Assembly (NCBI GenBank): GCA_963776665.1
Contig: CAVZNQ010000014.1
Location: forward strand, 41,981 to 105,980
Reading direction: 5' to 3'
Source of the DNA: Roseiarcus sp963776665
GTDB taxonomy: Bacteria; Pseudomonadota; Alphaproteobacteria; Rhizobiales; Beijerinckiaceae
Length of the DNA stretch: 64,000 bases
Part shown: positions 44,715 through 54,071 of the stretch, in pieces
Position numbering within the stretch: the first letter of the stretch is position 1
How the letters are laid out: each line of letters begins with the position of its first letter
Position numbers and translations under genes: made by a program
The notes under the pieces: model-generated
Told to the model about the DNA's origin: nothing
Database searches by the model: none
Seen by the model: the letters and a program-made list of their open reading frames with translations, nothing else

Positions 44715-44966
44715 ATGCAGGATTTGTTTCAAAACTACGTAGACGACGTGAGCAAACTCCGTGACGCTTTTCATGAGGAGCTAGCGGCCCAAGGGCAAGA
44801 ACTGTCAAAGGCAATGGACATCTACGCTCAGCGCAGTGAGGCGGCATTAGCATCGATCATGGAGAAGGTTTCGGCTCGCGGCGTTGAGGTTGAAGCGGCG
44901 GCGGCGGCAAGAACTCAATCAGTTTCGCGGTCTTCCCGCAAACGGGGGTCTGCCGGATGTCAATGA
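44715..44966 (+). CDS. small coiled-coil hypothetical protein
   Basis: 83 residues; ATG at 44715 has a good AGGAGAA site. MQDLFQNYVDDVSKLRDAFHEELAAQGQELSKAMDIYAQRSEAALASIMEKVSARG is amphipathic helix throughout. After about residue 60 the sequence becomes Ala/Ser/Arg-rich; the frame one base on (from 44884) continues more naturally (LNQFRGLPANGGLPDVNDGP...), so the 3' end may be frameshifted. Function unknown. Confidence 0.45.
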   Translation: MQDLFQNYVDDVSKLRDAFHEELAAQGQELSKAMDIYAQRSEAALASIMEKVSARGVEVEAAAAARTQSVSRSSRKRGSAGCQ

Positions 44967-45428
44967 CGGGCCGCTCGCACCCACAAATGCGGATCAAGTG
45001 AAAATCGAAACCGCCGCAGAGCGGGCGGTCGCGGCCAGTCTGGATCTCGAGAATGACGCGGATCGCAAGCTGCGACCCGGCCGCCCGATGACGCTTATTA
45101 AATCAGACCCGGCCAGCGAATCCATAGAGACGCGCTTGCCGCCGGAGCAGGGTGAAGCAGGTCGGCGATCTCCTCCGGCGTCAGGCGGACGCCGTCCATC
45201 CGGCGCAATGCTGCCGCAACCCGAACCCACCACCGCCTCGTCGCGCACGCCGTATGAGCCAATCGGAGGCGCTCCTACCTGACCGGCGAGATCAAGCGGT
45301 TGCGCCGCTGCCTCGGCCTGCGCCAGTCGCCCGACGAGGTCAGGGCGCGCTACGGCCGAAATTTCCGGCTTCGGGGTCGTTTGGCTACTCAACCCCCGGC
45401 TCGAGACCGTTGAGCAAGTTTCAGCTTT

Positions 45429-45724
45429 TCAGTCCACGCCTTCGACGATACGCATGTCGCGTTCACACGTATTGCCTAGCGCGGCGAGTGCCTCTTGATA
45501 GGCCGGGCGTGCGGGCGGCAATGGCCAGTTCATCAACACTGTCGAACTCGATTGCAATGGTGCGCTGTGCGATGCCTTGCTCATACGTCTTGACGGTGCC
45601 GCCCCGCGCAAGGAAGCGGCCGCCATTGCTGACTACGGCCGGTCCGGCAAGTTTGGCGTACGCCGCCAGCGCGGCGGGGTCAGAAAATTGAGCGATAGAA
45701 GGTGATCCAATATCCCTTGGCCAA
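45429..45724 (-). pseudogene. DUF1330 family protein, two frameshifts
   Basis: A TTG at 45724 stands five bases after AGGAGG. The frames join to give AKGYWITFYRSI / SDPAALAAYAKLAGPAVV, SNGGRFLARGGTVKTYEQGI, AQRTIAIEFDSVDELA / YQEALAALGNTCERDMRIVEG, which is a complete DUF1330 domain (about 95 residues, ferredoxin-like fold). A surplus T after codon 12 and a second shift near 45510 break it. Function of the family is unknown. Confidence 0.65.
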
Positions 45725-45849
45725 AGCTTCCTCCTGAGTGTTCGCGGATGCTGAACTGGGGATAACAGCCTCGGGCGGCCCTAGCCGCAATCCTTCTAGC
45801 ATCTGGCCTCAAGTCGTTGCCCGTGTCACCGAGCCGACGCCGGACCCCA

Positions 45850-46055
45850 ATGATCACGATCCCGACCACCGCAGAGGCCTACGAGGCGATCGCGACGTTA
45901 CCGGAGGGCTCCGTCGGCTAGGAAAACGCGGTCAACGAGCGCGGCGAGCGATGCGTGTAGTTACCGACGAGAATGTGGTCGAGCGGCTCAAGGCGCAGCG
46001 CGGACCCGGCGAGGGCTACAGCGACGTAATTCTGCGCATCGCGGCTGAGCGATAG
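45850..46055 (+). pseudogene. antitoxin-like small protein, broken copy A
   Basis: ATG 45850 starts MITIPTTAEAYEAIATLPEG and meets a TAG at 45919. In another frame, VVERLKAQRGPGEGYSDVILRIAAER (ending 46055) is the C-terminal half expected of the same kind of protein. Start and tail together resemble short VapB-like antitoxins seen in Hyphomicrobiales; family assignment is from memory and tentative. Confidence 0.45.
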
Positions 46056-46065
46056 GAGGCGATCC

Positions 46066-46278
46066 ATGACGGCCTACAAATGTTGCAGCTTGGATGAAAC
46101 GGTGCAGCATGTGGCCGTGAACGGCGGAGACGGCTACAGCTACGGCTACGGCTTCCACATCCGCAGCGGGAACCGACCCGTCGTCCATTTTGCGTTTGCA
46201 ACGCAGAAGACGCCGGACGGGCGCGAGCCGAGGTCGCGGCGCACTCGAAAAAGCGATCGCGCTCACGCCGCGAGTTAG
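46066..46278 (+). CDS. small hypothetical protein, possibly 3'-frameshifted
   Basis: 70 residues, ATG preceded by GGAGGCG. The first 48 residues (MTAYKCCSLDETVQHVAVNG, DGYSYGYGFHIRSG, PVVHFAFATQK) look like a genuine compact domain. From there the frame two bases on (ALEKAIALTP) gives a more protein-like end. Upstream of the second antitoxin-like tail. Function unknown. Confidence 0.45.
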   Translation: MTAYKCCSLDETVQHVAVNGGDGYSYGYGFHIRSGNRPVVHFAFATQKTPDGREPRSRRTRKSDRAHAAS

Positions 46279-46282
46279 TCGA

Positions 46283-46354
46283 CTGCGCGCCATGCGCGGT
46301 CCCGGCGAGAGCTACAGCGACGTGATCCTGCGGCTGGTGGAGATCGAGGGGCTC
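46283..46354 (+). pseudogene. antitoxin-like tail, copy B
   Basis: The frame reads VSRLRAMRGPGESYSDVILRLVEIEG, the same conserved tail as at 45960-46055 and 51500-51575. No N-terminal half is attached in frame. It runs directly into the next small gene. Confidence 0.45.
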
Positions 46355-46609
46355 ATGCGCGCGGTAGCTTGGCTGGTTAGCGTCGCAATTCTCGCTCCCA
46401 GCGCGCCTGCTCTGAGCAGCGACACGCTCACCTGTTCGACGAGCTTTCAGGGCTACAAAATATGCTCCGGTCCCAGCGGCTACCGCTCGACCGAATGGAG
46501 CCGAGACGGGATGCGGTTCGGGGACGACAATGCTGGCAACCGCTGGACGACATCACACTGGCAAGGGATCGACACCACCACGATCACCCCGCCGCCCGAC
46601 CCGCACTAG
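46355..46609 (+). CDS. small secreted protein
   Basis: 84 residues from ATG 46355. Signal peptide MRAVAWLVSVAILAPSAPALS, then TLTCSTSFQGYKICSGPSGYRSTEWSRDGMRFGDDNAGNRWTTSHW, with two Cys and a repeated aromatic/Arg pattern. Similar short exported proteins are common in Hyphomicrobiales; function unknown. Intact despite the decayed surroundings. Confidence 0.55.
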   Translation: MRAVAWLVSVAILAPSAPALSSDTLTCSTSFQGYKICSGPSGYRSTEWSRDGMRFGDDNAGNRWTTSHWQGIDTTTITPPPDPH

Positions 46610-46708
46610 GCGGCCTCCAGAGCCCCGTGGGCGGCGGCTTCCGGTGGACCGCCGCCCTTCAAGGCCGGTTTCTGACCAAACGCAGGGCTCCAGATCGGGC
46701 CTCTGAGG

Positions 46709-47116
46709 CTACGCGGAGCGCGGGCCGACGCCAGTTACTCGACCGTCGGCGTCGGTCACCAGCTGTCCTTTCGATTGATCCAAGATGACCAATTCGTTGC
46801 CAAAGGGGTCGCGTATTCGCGCACAACGGCCAATCGCTATGTCGAATGGGGCCAGAATCAACTCGCCCCCGGCCTTCAAAAAGGCTGCGAAAGCCTCGTC
46901 GACGTCGGCGACCAATATGTCCGTCTCAGGTCCGATATGAAGGTGTACTACCAGCTCGGCGTCCGTCTCAGGAAAACCGAAACCCGCAGCCTCATCGCTG
47001 CGCCACAGCAGTCGATGACCTAGCCTATCCCGATAAAACGAGATCGCCGCGTCGAGATCGGCAACGCGAAGCAAATGGTTATCGAGCTTTCGAAATAGGG
47101 GTTTCTCGGGTGACAT
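46709..47116 (-). CDS. VOC (glyoxalase/bleomycin-resistance) family protein
   Basis: 135 residues. A vicinal-oxygen-chelate fold: NHLLRVADLDAAISFYRDRLGHRLLWR, ELVVHLHIGPETDILVADVDEAFAAFLKAGGELILAPFDI and RIRDPFGNELVILDQSKG. The metal-ligand positions (His in the first strand, His/Glu later) are largely present. Substrate unknown. One of the few intact ordinary genes in the accessory region. Confidence 0.8.
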   Translation of the reverse strand: MSPEKPLFRKLDNHLLRVADLDAAISFYRDRLGHRLLWRSDEAAGFGFPETDAELVVHLHIGPETDILVADVDEAFAAFLKAGGELILAPFDIAIGRCARIRDPFGNELVILDQSKGQLVTDADGRVTGVGPRSA

Positions 47117-47587
47117 GCGCGAAGGCCCTCGACCAACTTAGCTGAGCGCGGCCTGATCTATCAGCGTTGCGGCGCAGGCGGATGTGCCTGAAGGCGAACT
47201 TCGCACCCGCACGGGCAGGCTGGGAAGGGAAAGTGATTCGACTTCCCGATTTTCGGCTCACCCCGCCATCGTGCTGACAGCGATAAACACGTCCGAGCCC
47301 GTCTTGTTGCGCATCTCGAACGCGGTGCGCTGGGTCATCTGCCAGTTCACCAGACCCAGTGGCGAGCGTGACGCTCAGGCCGCTCCTTGCGTCCGATCTT
47401 GGCGCAGTCTCGGCCCATCTTCTATTCCCTTCCTCGGCGACGGTGTTATGCTCGGCATGGCGCGGCTAGACCGACGAGTCGAACGCTGGGCCTGCATTCC
47501 CGGCCGCCACGTCTCCTCAGTGCAGCATGGAAGTGCAGCCATGCCCGTGCCATCTGCGACCGGTGATCTGCCTTCGGCATTAGCGCC
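47117..47587. other. intergenic stretch upstream of the cyclase pseudogene
   Basis: No supported gene. A short minus-strand frame around 47255-47345 (NWQMTQRTAFEMRNKTGSDV) looks protein-like but is too short to identify; it may be a gene fragment. Confidence 0.35.
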
Positions 47588-49755
47588 GTGAGCGAGACTC
47601 GAAAGCTCGCGGCGATCTTGGTGTCCGACGTGGTCGGCTATTCGCGGCTTGCCGGAGCCGACGAGGACCGAATTCTGGCGCGGCTGCGGACGCTGCGCAG
47701 CGACCTGATCGATCCGACCATCGCCGTGCATCACGGCCGCATCGTCAAGCGCACCGGCGACGGCGCATCGTCGAGTTCCGGAGTGTCGTCGACGCAGTGA
47801 ACTGCGCCATTGAAGTCCAAAGGGCGATGGTCGAGCGCAACGCTGGGGTCGCGCCTGACAAGCGCATCGAATTTCGGATCGGCATCCATCTCGGCGACGT
47901 GGTCGAGGAGAGCGACGGCGACCTGATGGGCGACGGCGTCAATATCGCCGCGCGGCTGGAGGGCATCGCCAAGCCCGGAGCGATCTGCCTCTCCGAGGAC
48001 GCCTACCGGCAGGTCAAGGGGCGGCTCGATCTCGCGGTCACCGATCTCGGCCCGACGCAACTCAAGAACATCGCCGAGCCGATGCGGGTCTATTCGCTGG
48101 AGGTCGGCGCGCCCGCGCAGGCGAAGCCAGTCGAGGCGAAGCCGATCGAGGCGCAACGCCCGCGCCGCAAAAGGCGCTACGCCTCGCGCTCGCTCGCCGC
48201 GATCGCCGCGCTGCTCCTTCTGGTCGCGGCCGGCGGCTGGTACTCGTCAGCGCCAATCGGCCCGCGCCCGTCGCCTCGAACGCGCCTCCGCCGCTCGCGG
48301 CCGCAGCGTCTTTCCATCGTGGTGCTGCCCTTCGCCAATCTCTCCGGCGATCCGGCGCAGGATTACCTCGCCGACGCGCTCACCGACGAATTGACCACCG
48401 CTCTCGCGCGCATCCGCGACAGCTTTCGTCATCGCGCGCAACACGGCCTTCACCTACAAGGGCAAGCCGGTCGACGCCAAGGCGATCGGCAAGGATCTGG
48501 GCGTGCGCTATGTGCTGGAAGGCTCGGTGCAGCCGAGCGGCAATCAGGTGAGGGTCAACGCCCAGCTCATCGACGCCGACAGCGGCGCACATCTCTGGGC
48601 CGAACAATTCGACACCCCCCGCGCCGATCTGTTGCAGATGCAGGACGAGATCGTCACCCATCTGGCGCGCGCGATGAACTTCAACTCACCGAGGCCGAGG
48701 CCGCCCGCCTCAAACGGACGCCCGCGGCGAATCCCGAACGCCGAGGATTTGGCTCTCCAGTGCGTCGCGGCCGTGCGAAAAGCCGGAGTTACTCGGCAAG
48801 GAAGCGGAAGCGGGTTACCGTCTCTGCGAACAGGCGCTCGCCGCTCGATCCCAACAATGTCCACGCCCTGACCTTTTTGTCCATCAAGTTCTGCGTCGGT
48901 CGCGGTCGGCCTTAGCGCCGACCCGAAGGCCGACCTCAAGCGGGCCGACGAATTGGTGTCGAAAGCGCTCGCCCTCGATCCAAACTACGCCGCGGCTCAC
49001 GTACGCAAAGCCTGGATACTCCGAGTCCAGGGGCGCCTCGACGAAGCGATCGCGGAGGACGAACGCGCGCTCGCCTTGGATCCGGCCGCCGTGGACGCCT
49101 ATGCGAACATGGGCTACGATACCGGAGCCTCGGGCAATTTGAAAAGAGCCTCGAAAATTTTGACAAGGCGATTCGGCTCAGTCCGCACGATCCATCTCTG
49201 GATTATCTGGTATGCGGGCAAGGCGGCGGCCAATTTCGGGCTGAAGCAATACGATCAGGCGATCGAATGGGCCCGGCGGGCGATCGCGATCGATCCGAAT
49301 AGTCCGTATTCGGGGTGAGACGCCCTAAGCGAAGCATACCTCTATGACAGGGCAATTTGAAAAGAGCCTTGAATCTTGTGACAAGGCCGATTCGGCTCAG
49401 CGCCGCGCGATCCAGATTGCTATCGCACGAAAGCTGCACGACTATTTCGGGCTGAAGCAGTATGATCAGGCGATCGAATGGGCCCGCCGCGCGATCGCGA
49501 TTGATCCAAGCTATCCGGGGGCGCATGGAGACCTTATCGCGGCGCTCGCTTTGACCGGCCATGAGGCCGAGGCCCGTGAAGCGCTCCAGCGTTTCCTTGC
49601 GCTCCCTCCCAGCGGCATGGGCGCGTTCAGGACGATTGCGGCGTGGAAGGCGTACCGAGGCGCGCATGTCGGTCCGCATATCCGATCCGGCCGTAGTCGA
49701 TTTTCAAAACCGGAGAATCGAGGGACTGCGCAAGGCGGGGCTGCCGGAGGAATGA
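47588..49755 (+). pseudogene. class III adenylate/guanylate cyclase with TPR repeats, multiply frameshifted
   Basis: Joined frames give a class III cyclase: RKLAAILVSDVVGYSRLAGADE, KRTGDG / IVEFRSVVDAVNCAIEVQ, RIGIHLGDVVEESDGDLMGDGVNIAARLE, then a membrane helix (IAALLLLVAAGGWYSS), the LSIVVLPFANLSGD domain, and C-terminal TPRs ending LRKAGLPEE at 49755. At least five shifts are visible (near 47767, 48427, 48680, 48745 and 48790), and a TPR segment is duplicated. Such proteins make cyclic nucleotides in response to internal signals. The gene cannot yield a full protein as it stands. Confidence 0.8.
49132..49520 (+). repeat. direct duplication of about 215 bases inside the cyclase TPR region
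   Basis: GGGCAATTTGAAAAGAGCCT (49350) repeats 49132 with one difference in the quoted bases. CTGAAGCA-TA-GATCAGGCGATCGAATGGGCCCG occurs at 49241 and 49452. Offsets 218 and 211 show a small deletion in one copy. Each copy encodes one TPR ending QAIEWARRAIAIDP. Confidence 0.7.
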
Positions 49756-49790
49756 AGCAAGTTTGAAGGCAGCCTGCGGGAGCGGGTGCG

Positions 49791-50093
49791 ATGCTCGTCG
49801 CTTGTCGACTGGCCGGTCTATCCGCGCTTGAGGCGTCACTATGCAGCGGGTCAGAGAACTCCCGCAACAAAGTCGATGCGGCAAGGGCGGGCATCGTGTC
49901 GCGAGCGTCTTACTGGGATCCGGTGCTGGCGGACAGGTGCACGGCGCAGTCGCCGAATTATTATCAGGGCGCCCCTCAGTTACAGATGCGCGAAAGGCTT
50001 GATCGCGGACGCTGCGATTGCTACATGTGTGAACGCATCCAGAGAGGGCTTCGGCCCCGCCAACCAGCCTTGACCGGCAACGGTGGTGAATGA
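49791..50093 (+). CDS. hypothetical ORF, doubtful
   Basis: 100 codons. The second half (YWDPVLADRCTAQSPNYYQG, DRGRCDCYMCERIQRGL) has a protein-like composition with a CxCxxC cluster; the first half does not. No convincing ribosome site. Could be a gene fragment. Confidence 0.25.
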   Translation: MLVACRLAGLSALEASLCSGSENSRNKVDAARAGIVSRASYWDPVLADRCTAQSPNYYQGAPQLQMRERLDRGRCDCYMCERIQRGLRPRQPALTGNGGE

Positions 50094-50162
50094 CGATGTG
50101 GCCCATGCGGGCAACAATTGGTCCTTGCTCTCCGATGCGTGTGCAAACGAAGGAGAGCGTTT

Positions 50163-50592
50163 ATGGTTCTTCAACACATCGCGCGGGGTGGCGCAGCGCA
50201 GCGCGTAGTTCTGCCCCGACGGTCCTTTCTCAAGGGCCTTGATCGGCCTGATCGCCGCCCCGGCGGTGGTCAGGGCTGAAGCCCTGATGCCGATTGTTGT
50301 CTGGAGGCCGACGTTCGGGTTCATCTCCCATGGCGGCGGCATGGGTCCATGGGTCACTTGCGATAAGACCGATCTTATTGGAGTTGATCTCGGCTCGCTC
50401 GGCCTGCGGCTTGGCCACGATTGGGGCGGCCACGCTGAGAAGTGGTATTGGCGCCCGGACTCATTTCCGCTGGCAACCCTGCCGTTGGATAAAGTACGAC
50501 TCCCGCCGTCGTTGCTGCGGGCACGAGAGCTTTCAGCCCGTATTGCCGCGCCTGATCCAGACGCTCTGGCTAGCGCGCCCGCATGCCGATAA
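50163..50592 (+). pseudogene. Tat-signal hypothetical protein, one frameshift
   Basis: ATG 50163 follows AAGGAGAG. The first frame reads to LPRRSFLKG, and after one surplus C (about 50237) the next continues LIGLIAAPAVVRAEALMPIVVWRPT. Together they form a twin-arginine signal of a kind often seen on short proteins near prophage genes in this order. The rest (FISHGGGMGPWV...) is unassigned. Confidence 0.5.
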
Positions 50593-50626
50593 TCGCCCGC
50601 AGAACTGGCTACAAGGAGGACGACCG

Positions 50627-50932
50627 ATGCACTGGAACGAGCAATGGCAGGCGTGGATCTGCACCGGCCTTGAATACCAAGAGGTCTTACGGAAGAAATA
50701 CGGCTTGCCAGACGACTGGAAGCCTAGCTCAGCGGAGGGAAGCGATGAAGTACAAGGGTTGGCCACTCTGGCGGGAGCACGGGAAACTGGGGGGACGCTG
50801 GGAACTGGAGATCTTCAACGAGGAGGGCTCGACGGTAGTCGAGCGAATCCCGCTCAACGAGGTTCTCGGCCACCCGGCCCAGAGCGGGCAGGCATCCTGA
50901 GAGCTTTGCGGCGCAGGGATTGGATCAGGTGA
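50627..50932 (+). CDS. small hypothetical protein
   Basis: 101 codons, ATG behind AAGGAGGACG. MHWNEQWQAWICTGLEYQEV, LRKKYGLPDDWKP looks genuine; beyond residue 40 the frame overlaps the next ORF and loses protein character, so the original stop may have been lost by an indel near 50725. Function unknown. Confidence 0.4.
   Translation: MHWNEQWQAWICTGLEYQEVLRKKYGLPDDWKPSSAEGSDEVQGLATLAGARETGGTLGTGDLQRGGLDGSRANPAQRGSRPPGPERAGILRALRRRDWIR
50745..50900 (+). CDS. small hypothetical protein (51 residues)
   Basis: ATG 50745 follows GGAGGGAAGC. MKYKGWPLWREHGKLGGRWE, LEIFNEEGSTVVERIPLNEVLG has good codon character. Overlaps the end of the preceding ORF in another frame; probably the real gene over this interval. 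Function unknown. Confidence 0.4.
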   Translation: MKYKGWPLWREHGKLGGRWELEIFNEEGSTVVERIPLNEVLGHPAQSGQAS

Positions 50933-50941
50933 GCTTCAATT

Positions 50942-51280
50942 TCACGGCCGCAACCACGGTGGCCCGGCGAATTGGTCGGGAATGACCGGCTGTCGGATGC
51001 GGTTGCGAATCGCCTGTTCCTCCTCAGGCGGGATAGTGCAGATTTCAACGATGCGGGCGGGCAGCATCGGGGCTTCTCGGATTGTCGCCAGATGACAGAC
51101 CGGCGAGCTTGGCTGGTCCGGGGCGAGCCGTGGCGCGGCATCGTATTGCGGCGCTGGCGGTGGCGTCACCCGATCTGGGTGCGCAAGGTCGCCATGGTAG
51201 CACTGCTGTTCGAAGTCGCAGATTTGGTCTTGTGCTTCCGCTGTGGTCGTTAATAGCAGAAGCGCCAGCATGGTTCGCAT
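50942..51280 (-). CDS. small secreted hypothetical protein
   Basis: 112 residues; ATG behind AGGAGGCAA. Clear signal peptide MRTMLALLLLTTTAEAQ, then a Pro-rich mature part with four Cys (QICDFEQQCYHGD, SPVCHLATI, VEICTIPPEEE), suggesting periplasmic disulphides. No family recognised. Confidence 0.55.
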   Translation of the reverse strand: MRTMLALLLLTTTAEAQDQICDFEQQCYHGDLAHPDRVTPPPAPQYDAAPRLAPDQPSSPVCHLATIREAPMLPARIVEICTIPPEEEQAIRNRIRQPVIPDQFAGPPWLRP

Positions 51281-51479
51281 AGATTGCCTCCTGTCAGTTG
51301 ATAGCCATTGTGAGGGTTCCTTCCTCGCGGCGGTCAGAGATGGCGCGGCGTAATCAGCGCTGTGTCATCCGGCTCGAAACCTGAATGCATTACAGTCGGC
51401 CAGCAAGCCCGATCGCGGGGCCTGTGATCTGGCGGACAGGGGGTGGAACGGCGCGGCGCTCCGTCGCGGCGTTTTCAGG

Positions 51480-51590
51480 ATCGCGCTCGATCACAGATTT
51501 GTCGATCGCCTTGGCCAGATGCGCGGACCGGGGAGAGCCACAGCGACATCATCCTGAGAATGGCGAAGACGAACTCATGGTTCGCGCGGG
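51480..51590 (+). pseudogene. antitoxin-like tail, broken copy C
   Basis: One frame reads FVDRLGQMRGPG and, after a missing G near 51535, another reads ESHSDIILRMAKTN. Together this is the same tail as copies A and B. No intact start. Confidence 0.4.
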
Positions 51591-51701
51591 CGGTCGCCTT
51601 CGACCTCGGAATGAACATCGCGCCCGTCTTCATCGAGCGCGCGCATGGTGACAGGGTGAGGGGCCAGCGTTGTGGACGCTTGCGAGCCGCGTGGCCGATG
51701 G

Positions 51702-51923
51702 TCACCCAGAAGTGGGATTATCTTCGAGCAAGGTGGGGGGACGATAGGCCTTGGCCGACTCGGCGCGCACCCATCGCTGATGTCGTACGTTAACCAGCAA
51801 ACGGACCATTGCGACACGCCTCTCGGCCAGCCGCCATTTCGCGCCCGACGCTAGGCGGAACCTCACTTCAGCCGCATTGAAGGACGGGTCGGGCCGACGG
51901 TGAAAAATCTCTTGGCCGTACAT
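51702..51923 (-). CDS. small hypothetical protein
   Basis: 73 codons; ATG 51923 has a strong AGGAGG site 6 bases upstream. MYGQEIFHRRPDPSFNAAEV, RFRLASGAKWRLAERRVAMVRLLV is basic and helical. No family recognised. Confidence 0.35.
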   Translation of the reverse strand: MYGQEIFHRRPDPSFNAAEVRFRLASGAKWRLAERRVAMVRLLVNVRHQRWVRAESAKAYRPPTLLEDNPTSG

Positions 51924-52199
51924 GATGCGCCTCCTAGGCAACATCCTTGCTGTCAATTCGCTCCCTTACTCTCCGATTTGTCCCTCGCGGCGCGTGGACC
52001 CCAGCGTTCCAAGCGGCGCCATCCCGGTCGTTAACCATATCGGCCTCGTTTGCGGCTTTTTTGTCATCGCGCGCAGCGGGGGCCAGAACACAGCAGGACG
52101 GGTCCCACGGCTCCGGGGTGGCGCCTCGTTTGAAATTTTTGGCCTTGACAATCTCCTGCACCATTCGCGTGGCATGATCGATAGAGAGGAAGTCAGCCG

Positions 52200-52406
52200 G
52201 TGTTCTCAATTTCCTGCGAAACAAGAGCAGGCGTGATCTTGCATCATCTGGACAATGCGATCGATGCGCTTGCCGTCGTGGAAAACATGCGGAAAGAGAC
52301 ACAATTGCCGATCGTAGTGACCAACCGTGCGACGGGACAGGTACTAACCTTCGAGGAGCTTAGACGCCTCGCAAACTTAGAGCGCTCCGGTGGCCGCCGG
52401 TCCTAA
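52200..52406 (+). CDS. small hypothetical protein
   Basis: 68 codons from GTG. ILHHLDNAIDALAVVENMRK, ETQLPIVVTNRATGQVLTFEELRRLANLERSG is soluble alpha/beta with good codon character. No family recognised. Confidence 0.4.
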   Translation: MFSISCETRAGVILHHLDNAIDALAVVENMRKETQLPIVVTNRATGQVLTFEELRRLANLERSGGRRS

Positions 52407-52575
52407 AGGCGAGAAGCGCGCAGCCGTCGTTGCCGAGGGCCATGTCCGGCGAGAGATTGAGCGGCGCCGCGCCCACGCCTTTAGTCTTCCTCAACCAGCC
52501 GCGAGGGGACCTAGATAGCGGCCCGCTACTTAGGGTCAGGCTGCTTGGGGCACCGCGATCATATGGGAGGAAACA

Positions 52576-52680
52576 ATGACCACCTACATAGCTCGACCCA
52601 ATCCATCAAATGCCGGGACTGAGCACCTAGGGATGGGCACCGAGCCGGTCGCCCTCGCCAAGCGTGAAGCCCAGCAATGA
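52576..52680 (+). CDS. very short ORF with strong ribosome site
   Basis: 34 residues after GGGAGGAAACA-ATG: MTTYIARPNPSNAGTEHLGM and on to KREAQQ. May be a gene fragment cut by the following sequence. Low support. Confidence 0.2.
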   Translation: MTTYIARPNPSNAGTEHLGMGTEPVALAKREAQQ

Positions 52681-52757
52681 TCCATGCCGGGATCGCCCGC
52701 TCGCGACCTGACGAGGGTCGAAGCTCGCCCGGTGCGGCGGCGGTTGGAGGACGGGCG

Positions 52758-53225
52758 TTGAACACAAGCCTTGTGCCAAAGTCGGTGCGAGCGACCATAG
52801 TTAGAACGTCACTCCTAGTTTCCATGTGTCTTGTGGCGTATCCCAGCGTTGCTCAGCCCGCCAATCCGCCAGCCTTTGAGATCTTTCCCGTGGCTTCCTA
52901 CTTGTCTTCTGCCGGGGATAGTTTCTCAGCGCTAGTAGTAGATACTTCGAACGGCAGCATATTTAGTTGCACCGGCATCGCTAACCTCAGTTCTCTCGCT
53001 CTCAGATTAGAATGTAACAAAGTCAAACCCACTCAGGGTCGCAGCTTGCCTCCCAGACAGCACTTTGTGATGAGCCCAACCCAGCCTCCTACTTTTTCTG
53101 GTGGTGCAAATGGAATTTGGACCGTCGATCAAACCAATAGGATAATTTGGTTTTGCGTCACGAGCGGAACTTCGGAAGAATTTGCGTCGAGGTACGCATG
53201 CACATCAAAAGAGTTGCCATCCTAA
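52758..53225 (+). CDS. secreted hypothetical protein, atypical composition
   Basis: 155 residues from TTG 52758 (GGAGGACG upstream). A signal peptide (TIVRTSLLVSMCLVAYPSVAQ) precedes a mature domain: FEIFPVASYLSSAGDSFSALVVDTSNGSIFSCTGI, WTVDQTNRIIWFCVT. GC content is near 50 percent, well below neighbouring genes, suggesting foreign origin. No family recognised. Confidence 0.5.
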   Translation: MNTSLVPKSVRATIVRTSLLVSMCLVAYPSVAQPANPPAFEIFPVASYLSSAGDSFSALVVDTSNGSIFSCTGIANLSSLALRLECNKVKPTQGRSLPPRQHFVMSPTQPPTFSGGANGIWTVDQTNRIIWFCVTSGTSEEFASRYACTSKELPS

Positions 53226-53527
53226 ACTTACAAGGGGAAGCTGACACGCGGGAGGTGTGATACGAAAGTCCCGCGTACGCCACACGCTCGAGCGGCGGGG
53301 CACCCAGTTCCACAAACTTGCGCCTGCGCCCCATCAAAATCGCCGCCCGCGTTGTTGAGATGAAGAATCCCACACCTCGTCACTTGAGCGCTCGGGCGTG
53401 AGCAGTCCCGAGCCTTCAAACCCTCGCCGGAGGCTCCGGCCTTGCGAGGGATTTTGCGCTTGCCTTCGCAGGAAGAGCGCCTCAATCTTCAAGTGATCGT
53501 GAAGGACCTCGATCCGAAGCGGCGACC
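53226..53527. other. non-coding stretch with a hairpin
   Basis: About 300 bases without a supported gene. CCTCGCCGGAGGCTCCGG then CCTTGCGAGG (about 53423-53450) forms nested inverted repeats, possibly a terminator. Confidence 0.35.
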
Positions 53528-53911
53528 ATGGCGACGTTGACGACAATTGGCGGGGTACAGATCACTTTTGTAGCAAGAGCTATTTCGGGAATCGCCGATC
53601 ATGACGCCACAACCGGTCAAGCCGTCACATGCATTTATGGCTTGTCCGACAAGCATGTGTCGGTTCGCGAAAGCGTGCCGGCGATCATGGCGCGGCTGAA
53701 AATTGGAAACAACTTCGCTCAACTGACCCGCGCGAATGGCTCTCCGGTTTGGTTGAACGGTTCGGCCGTTACCTTGATTCGGCCGCCGCTTCCCGATGAA
53801 TATGTCGCCGGGGTCAATACGGTCATTTTCGCCGCAGCCTTGACGCAGGGCGTAAAGGAGCCTCCTGACGTTGTAACGACCGCCATAAACGCTCGCGGCG
53901 GCGATTTATAG
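53528..53911 (+). CDS. hypothetical protein
   Basis: 127 residues. MATLTTIGGVQITFVARAIS, VRESVPAIMARLKIGNNFAQLTRANGSPVWLNGSAVTLIRPPLPDEY and VNTVIFAAALTQGVKEP give alternating beta strands typical of a small soluble domain. Coding character is good. No family recognised. Confidence 0.5.
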   Translation: MATLTTIGGVQITFVARAISGIADHDATTGQAVTCIYGLSDKHVSVRESVPAIMARLKIGNNFAQLTRANGSPVWLNGSAVTLIRPPLPDEYVAGVNTVIFAAALTQGVKEPPDVVTTAINARGGDL

Positions 53912-54071
53912 GCCGTCCCTTCGGTCGCGGTCCGCAACAGAAAACCACGCCCCATGCCAATCATCGTGAAGCATAGATTCACATCGCCACGTATGCTCGG
54001 TCAGCCGGGCAGGCATAGGCGTGGTTCGATCCGTTGTTGAACGAACTAATATAGAGGAAGGCACCGGAGAA

